Positions 42,401-47,934 of a stretch of 47,934 bases of DNA are shown in pieces (positions within the stretch are counted from its first letter, which is position 1; each line of letters begins with the position of its first letter). The notes below the pieces were generated by a model. That model was not told where the DNA came from. It made no database searches and saw only the letters and a program-made list of their open reading frames with translations. The position numbers were made by a program, and so were the translations under genes. The stretch lies in assembly GCA_002102555.1 (NCBI GenBank), contig MCFL01000188.1:1-47934 (forward strand). The letters run 5' to 3'. This DNA is from Catenaria anguillulae PL171. Lineage: Eukaryota; Blastocladiomycota; Blastocladiomycetes; Blastocladiales; Catenariaceae.

Positions 42401-44714
42401 AAAGTGGAATCCAAGAATCCGACGTCGTGTTTGTGACCGACGGTCGGATCAAACCCACGGATTACAGGAAAAAGCAACACCAAAAGCAAGCCCAACCCCA
42501 AGGCAATGGCGACATGCTCCTCAGCATTCTCGGCGTCAACACTGCGCCGCTCGCTCCCTCAACCACATCCGACGACTCGGTTGCGTATGTCGCTAAGGTC
42601 AATGGCGTCGTGTACATGCGCCAGGTTGCCGAAATCAACTTGGTCGTTTCGCTCAAGGCCCGCGGCATCCGCCCGCAAATCCGGCTGCAAATGGCGCGAG
42701 CGTTTTCGCTCGTCACGGCAGACCGCGAATACCGGGCGCTGACGGCGCTCCCGCGCATGCCACTAGCCGACGAGATCCTGCACCCAAAGCCGAATCCCGT
42801 GGTGCCGCTCGATACGGCCGAGGTGGAAAAAATCATGCGGACACACCGGTTGAACGAGCCCCAGGCAAAAGCCGTGTTGACGGCCTTGGGGACTCAGGGG
42901 ATCACGTTGATTCAGGGTCCACCGGGGACGGGCAAGACGAGTACGATTTTGGGCGTGATTGGCGCGTTTTTGAAAAAGACCAACCACATTCTCGTGTGCG
43001 CACCGTCAAATGCGGCCGTAGACGAGATCACCAAGCGGTTACTCAGGGGTGTGCGGGATGACGAGTCTGGTGCGCTGTATGTGCCGCGCTTGGTGCGTGT
43101 GGGCAATCCGGACGTGATTCACCCGGATTCACGCAGCGTTGCGTTGGATGATTTGGTTGACGAGGAGATGCAGCGCATGACGGATGTGTCGGGCAACGTG
43201 GACGACAGGTGGAGGTCGTTGCTCGATCAGCGTGCACAAGTGTTGGCCGACAAGGAGCGGCTGGAAAAGGCGCGCGAAGAGGCTCAACTGGCCATGGATT
43301 TGGAGCGGGCGAATGCGTTTGATTTGCAGCTGAAGGCGGTACACTCGCGCCGCCACGAGATTTTCGCGCAGCTAGATGCACATCGACAGCAGCGCACAGA
43401 GTCGAGTCGGGCGTTGGAGGCTTCGAGGAACCAATGTCGGTATCGCTTGCTCGAGCAGGCTCAAGTCATTTGCGCGACCTTGTCAACGGCCGGGCAGGAC
43501 CTCATGACCAAGATTGGCCGCGGATTTGATGTGTGCGTAATTGATGAGGCGGCCCAGTCGGTCGAGTTGAGTTCGCTGATTCCGTTCGTTTGGGCGCAAA
43601 GCAGTGCATTCTCGTCGGCGATCCGTTGCAGTTGCCACCAACCGTGCTGTCGACCAAGGCAAAGAGTTGAACTACGACCAGAGTTTGTTTGTGCGTGTGC
43701 AAGAGCAGCGACCAGAGAATGTGGTACTGCTCGAGATTCAGTATCGGATGCATCCTGCTATTAGTACGTCGCTCCTATTTTTCCCCTTGCCTTTCTGGAC
43801 TGCCAACTCATTCGAATATTGATCGTCCTAGGCGACTTTCCGAGCCGCATGTTTTACGATGGCCGCCTCCGGAATGGCGTTTCTGCCGACACCCACGTTG
43901 CGCCATGGCACTTGCATCCCAGCCAAATGTTTGGTCCCATTCGGTTCTTTGACGTTGCTGGTCGCCAACTAGATCTAATGTCGGGCAATCGCTTTCCAAC
44001 GTGGACGAAGTCGACGCTGTCATGTACCTTTTGCACAATTTGGTCCTCAGCCACGGCAACATCAACTTTTGCTCGCGCATCGGCATCATCACCATGTACA
44101 AGGAGCAAATGCGGCTCATCCGGCAGCGTGTCCTGAAAGCGTACGGCCAGGGCGCCCTTGATTTCGTCGATGTCAACACGGTTGATGGGTTCCAAGGCCA
44201 GGAAAAGGATGTGATTATCATGTCGACGGTCCGCGCGGATCCCGTCTCACGGCCGGCCGCTGGTGGACCAGGGGCGTCAAAGTCCAAGAGCATTGGTTTC
44301 TTGAGCGACATGCGGCGCATGAACGTGGCGCTCACGCGTGCAAAGTATTCGTTGTTTATTGTTGGCAGCGCCAAGACGTTGGTCGTTAACCAGTACTGGC
44401 GTGAGCTTATCGAGCATGCCAGGGAAACGGGCGTCTTGTGCGAACTGTCCAATGTGCCTCAAGTGACGGGCCCGTGTCCAAAGAACTTGCAGCCACCCGA
44501 TTACGAGGTCAGGATTTCAGAAGATACCCAGGGAACGGCGCGACCAGCAGCTTCCGGTGCACGGAAGCAAGTGCTGCCTCCGAGGCCTCCTCCGCCAACG
44601 AGGCCACCCATGGCACGCCTGCCAGCTGCGAATCGGGTTCCCGGAGCACCGCCAGTTGCTGCATCGGCAATCAAGCGCACGAAAATGAGGGCGAGAGTGG
44701 CAATTTGTCACTGA
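39481..44714 (+). CDS. SEN1: Sen1/senataxin-type SF1 RNA-DNA helicase, with several apparent frame breaks
   Basis: Nuclear helicase that terminates non-coding transcription and removes R-loops. The N-terminal ~600 residues are helical-repeat-like (Sen1 N domain), then a Pro-rich linker. The helicase core has GPPGTGKT (I), VCAPSNAAVDE (Ia), CVIDEAAQSVE (II), ILVGDPLQLPPT (III), QYRMHP (IV), VDGFQGQEKDV (V) and MNVALTRAKY (VI). Introns at 42262-42340 and 43764-43831 splice in phase. However, the frame changes with no plausible intron near 40053, 40105-40130, 40235-40241 (in a C6 run), 43586-43590, ~43660 and 43992-43996 (T run). Protein conservation resumes immediately after each, so sequencing or assembly errors seem likelier than old decay, but a young pseudogene cannot be excluded. 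About 1.7 kilo-residues if intact. Confidence 0.85.
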
Positions 44715-45463
44715 GTGCTGCGGTGACAAGTTCATTTGGCGTGGGTGGACCTGCTGGTGTTGGATTGTGAGGTTGGGTCCAAGCAAGCGAGCAAATGCTG
44801 GGAATGTGGCCGCAAATCCTGAGATGTCAGGATTGGCAAGCAGGGTGTGAAGTCCATAGTCAATTGCATGTAACACTGTAACTGATTGAATGCAGCACTA
44901 GTTATTGCACGCATACATTGGTACCGTTTTCAGAGTCACCCTCCCATAAATCATGCAAAAAACAGCACATGTCGCGAAGCCAAGTCGCAACGGTGCTTGC
45001 ACATTAGCTTAATTGTGAGTTGAGATTATGGGTCCAGTGTTGAATTGAGGTGAGCAGGACTCGGAGACGTGAGGGAACGCGTCGGTTGGACTTGGCTCTG
45101 CCTTCGCCCCGCCATTGTTTTTCGCTCTCTAGTCTCCCATTCAGCTTGCACAGTGCATATCTAACGGTAATCGCAAACCGTTGACGTGCTCCGCAGGCTA
45201 CGGGACGACCACCGCTCTGCCAACACATTCAGCCCAGCTTCCTCAAACACAAGAAAGTATCAAAAAGCGCTAGGGGACGTTGAGGTGGACGATGATCAAC
45301 CGTGAGGCAAACACCAATGGAATCGCGACACCGCGGCAGGTTGTCCCAACAGAGTGGATTGAGCTGGACACAAACAGGTATTGTGTTTCCTTTGAAATGC
45401 AAGCAATTTCACTGAGCGAAATCTATTCGAGTTACAACTATACTTTGTGATTGAACACACTGC
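44715..45463. other. Intergenic region between convergent genes
   Basis: About 750 bp separating two 3' ends. I see no recognisable gene, repeat or RNA; short open frames on the minus strand have no protein character. Confidence 0.4.
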
Positions 45464-47447
45464 TTACACCTTCTCATTGTCGCCGACCAAGCCTTGCTCC
45501 TCCCACCACTTTGCAGCCGCCCAAGTCAACTCAAACTCTGGCCCGCATTCCTTTGCCCTGGTGTAGGCATTCATCGTGTACCGGTACTCGAGTCCTGACG
45601 CTTGCCACCACTCTAAAACCGCGAGGTGCCCCTCTGAGGTGGCAGAGTCGATCGCCTTGCAGTGTACCGCAACGGCACCTTCCCCGCCGACCTTTGGCTG
45701 ATGTACTGCTTCCACCAATCCAACATGCCAATATCGCCGCGCATGGAGGCGACGTCAAGAACCGAACGGTTCCTAGGATTGCAATCGTCAAACTGGACAC
45801 CGAGCCGGGCCAATCAATCCAGCACTTGAATCTCAAATGCAAACAAGACTTGGTCGCGCATTGCGCGTGCGAAATCGTGGAAGCCGTTTTCCAAACAAAA
45901 ACAACTGTTTTGACATTGTAATAGCTTCGTAGCTGGACATCGCCACCGCGCGTTGCAGGTGCGGGTTCGTTAGAAGCGTGAGATTGAAGCGCCTGGGCGG
46001 ATAGTCGGTCGAGCTCTTGCAGCGGCAGCGGCACACCTGACTCGTGCAGCCACCATTGCAATACACGGGTTGCACCAAACAAGCAAGCCTGGCGAAATGC
46101 GGGCTCATCGAGCTTGGCAAGCACAGATTTGCCTGGGGAAGGTGGACAAGAATCGGAAAACGTCGACTTGGTCCTTGTAGCACGCGCCAGCGAGAGCGTC
46201 GCGGGTGGGCTCCAAAGTGTCGGGTTGATGCTCGTGCCAAAAACGCAAGACGTCAATGGCTCCAGATCGGCAGGCCGTCTCGACCACAGCAGCAATGTTG
46301 CACTTGAGCGGCAAGTCGTGCTGTTTGAGCCACTGGAGCACCTCGACGCGGTTGACAAATGCAACAGCATCGACTCGAGCTTGTATCCGCGGGCCAGGCA
46401 CCACTCGAGCACGGGGATGTGGCCCCGACCGATTGCATCTGACACTTGAATCGACTTGAGCTCGAACCTTGTGGACTCATTTCCAATCCCGGACTCGTCA
46501 CTCAAGACCCACTCAAGCAAATCTACACTTCCGCTCCCCGCCGCCAACTCTGCCCACTCTTGCAAGTCGGCCAATCCCTGCCCAAACACAAACTCATCCC
46601 GTTCCAAGTAATCAAGAACCCATTTGACTGCTTCGAGCTTGCCCGACTTGAATACAGGCACAACGACCGGCTCTTTGGGGCCATCGGACCCCCACGACAA
46701 CGCTTGATCGGTGTTGTCGGCAAGCCACTGGAGGGCAACCACATCGCCAAGCTCGAGCGCCTCGTCGGCCGTGTCCAAATGGCAGTAATGCGGGCCGGGC
46801 CCATACGCCTCAAGCATGTGGTGATGCTCGCCGACTATGGCCTCGTGGTAGCAGTCGCGGCCAATCCCGCAATCCGCACGAGTGGACCACCAGTGAAACA
46901 AGTCCAGGTCGCCTTCCGGCAAGCAAACACGCAATGCGACGGATAAAACTTTGGCAATCCCGACTCGGTCTCCCACCAATCGAGAATGGCGACGGATTTC
47001 GCGCAACAAGTAGTTCGGGTGAAAAGACGAGCCGGAGGCCGTGCTTGCCCCGTGCGACGTCGCCACCACTTAAGCATGTCGAGATGGCCATTGGCCGAGG
47101 CGAGGTCAATGGCTTTGGGTGTGTACTGGAGCGGGCGGAACGGGTACGAGGTGCTCATGGCAACCAGCAGGTTGGCCAGGTCAATGTTGCCGCGCTCGCT
47201 CGCGTGGTCGAGGTGGATCCACCAACATTTGTTGATGGCCGTGTGTGTGATGTTAGGAACTGGGAGCGCGGCCCGAGGACGTTGAGGTATGGGACAAGGT
47301 TGGCGGAACCGTCGTGCGAAGCGTGGAGAATTCTGGTGGAGCGGATGGCTGCTACAAGGACTTCTTGGGCGAGCTCGATGGGAAGGTTTGGGGCAACATC
47401 ATGGGAGAAACATGATTGCAGTCGCTGGCATTGATTTCATTGGCCAT
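45464..47447 (-). pseudogene. F-box/ankyrin-like repeat protein gene, frame-broken
   Basis: Starts MANEINASDCNHVS at 47447, then an F-box-like LPIELAQEVLVAAIRSTRIL. The rest is a series of degenerate ankyrin-type repeats about 35-45 residues apart, recognisable by AIDLASANGHLDMLKWW, ALELGDVVALQWL, ETACRSGAIDVLRFW, ACLFGATRVLQWW, VASMRGDIGMLDWW and SATSEGHLAVLEWW. The protein-like segments lie in different frames, with about six or seven switches (near 47395, 47240, 46950, 46400, 46130, 45820 and 45720), few of which look like introns. Either this is a decaying copy of a large gene family or the sequence here has many single-base errors, as in neighbouring Sen1. An AT block with ATATTTATG ~50 nt upstream of the ATG resembles a TATA element. 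Function if intact: substrate adaptor is a guess. Confidence 0.6.
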
Positions 47448-47832
47448 ACTGAGGTGACTTGCGGAGCTCGAGAGGTAGAAAACGGCTGTTTTGGTGTTAC
47501 ATAAATATGTTTACCGGATCGAAGAAGGTTCAAGGGCAATCAATTTGCAGGGTTCCGCGCAACATCGATGGTCCGCGCCCTGTGCAGCTGAAAACGGCCA
47601 CAATGTCTCCATAAATTCATTCCCCTGGTCTCCAAAAGGCGGGCGGCGAGTCAACCCGAAAGTTACACCCTGGCGGTGTAATCGACCAAATCATTTCATG
47701 TTGTCGAGCCAGCGAGAAATACACATTCCTGGCCCAAGGCCACGACATAACGCATTGAATACCAACAGATCATCAGGCGCAACCAACCATATCTCCATGA
47801 CCAAAAAAAAAAACCATATCATCCTGGGCCGC
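47448..47832. promoter_or_regulatory. Intergenic region at right end
   Basis: Promoter side of the ankyrin-like gene (TATA-like sequence at 47500-47510) and 3' flank of the partial gene at the right edge. An A10 run lies near 47803-47812. No gene seen. Confidence 0.4.
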
Positions 47833-47934
47833 TCATGGACGGGCCAAAATCTGATGCACCATCTCCTCCTTTGCAATCAAATGCGTTGTTGTCTCAACGA
47901 GCTTGAGCAAGCGATGAATCCCGTTGACCACTCG
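47833..47934 (-). CDS. C-terminal end of an unrecognised gene (truncated by window edge)
   Basis: Reading in from the right edge, the minus strand is open for 33 codons to a TGA at 47833-47835. It encodes a helical, charged segment (IHRLLKLVETTTHLIAKEEM) ending VHQILARP. The regular hydrophobic spacing suggests the end of a real helical protein, but the fragment is too short to assign. Confidence 0.5.
   Translation of the reverse strand, partial: RVVNGIHRLLKLVETTTHLIAKEEMVHQILARP

Overview
The window looks like nuclear DNA of a GC-rich fungus with compact genes, small introns (about 57-96 nt, mostly GTAYGT/GTRHGT...YAG) and intergenic gaps of 0.2-1.7 kb. Conserved eukaryotic genes (DRG1 GTPase, Rpn3, Sen1, CTD-kinase gamma subunit) sit beside fungal-type secreted enzymes (subtilase, tyrosinase). 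A PRL-type phosphatase and a nucleoporin with six RanBP2 zinc fingers are unusual for Dikarya, so an early-diverging zoosporic fungus is likely, with Blastocladiomycota (Allomyces/Catenaria-like) as best guess. The placement is inference from gene content; no rRNA or other marker is present.

Layout. 0-9 kb: the 3' end of an unrecognised gene (+), a poorly supported short gene (-), a membrane-anchored low-complexity protein (+), a PRL phosphatase (+), an Alr4036-type flavin-binding protein (+) and the six-exon DRG1 GTPase (-). 9-22 kb: the Nup153-like nucleoporin (+), a DHX29/DHX57-class DEAH helicase (-), a probable mitochondrial helical-repeat protein (-), and the divergently transcribed Ctk3/Lsg1-like CID protein (+). 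22-29 kb: a small acidic Cys-tailed protein (-), a repeat-bearing intergenic region, a seven-helix PAQR/AdipoR-type receptor (-) and a SET methyltransferase (-). 29-34 kb: a secreted subtilase (+), a second inverted copy of the same repeat, and a tyrosinase with a probable membrane/GPI tail (+). 34-48 kb: a large F-box-like orphan (+), proteasome subunit Rpn3 (+), Sen1 helicase (+), a frame-broken F-box/ankyrin-like gene (-), and the last codons of another gene (-) running off the right edge.

There is no operon logic or obvious gene cluster; most neighbours are unrelated housekeeping genes. The possible functional neighbourhood is the tandem subtilase-tyrosinase pair, since fungal tyrosinases are known to be activated by proteolysis. 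The least explained items are an approximately 0.55 kb inverted repeat pair with a conserved hairpin end and a pol III B-box-like core; a cationic amphipathic segment inside the tyrosinase tail; a Lys/Glu repeat insertion between the helicase RecA lobes; and a run of single-base frame breaks concentrated in Sen1 and the ankyrin-like gene. I found no CRISPR array, rRNA, convincing tRNA or complete transposon.
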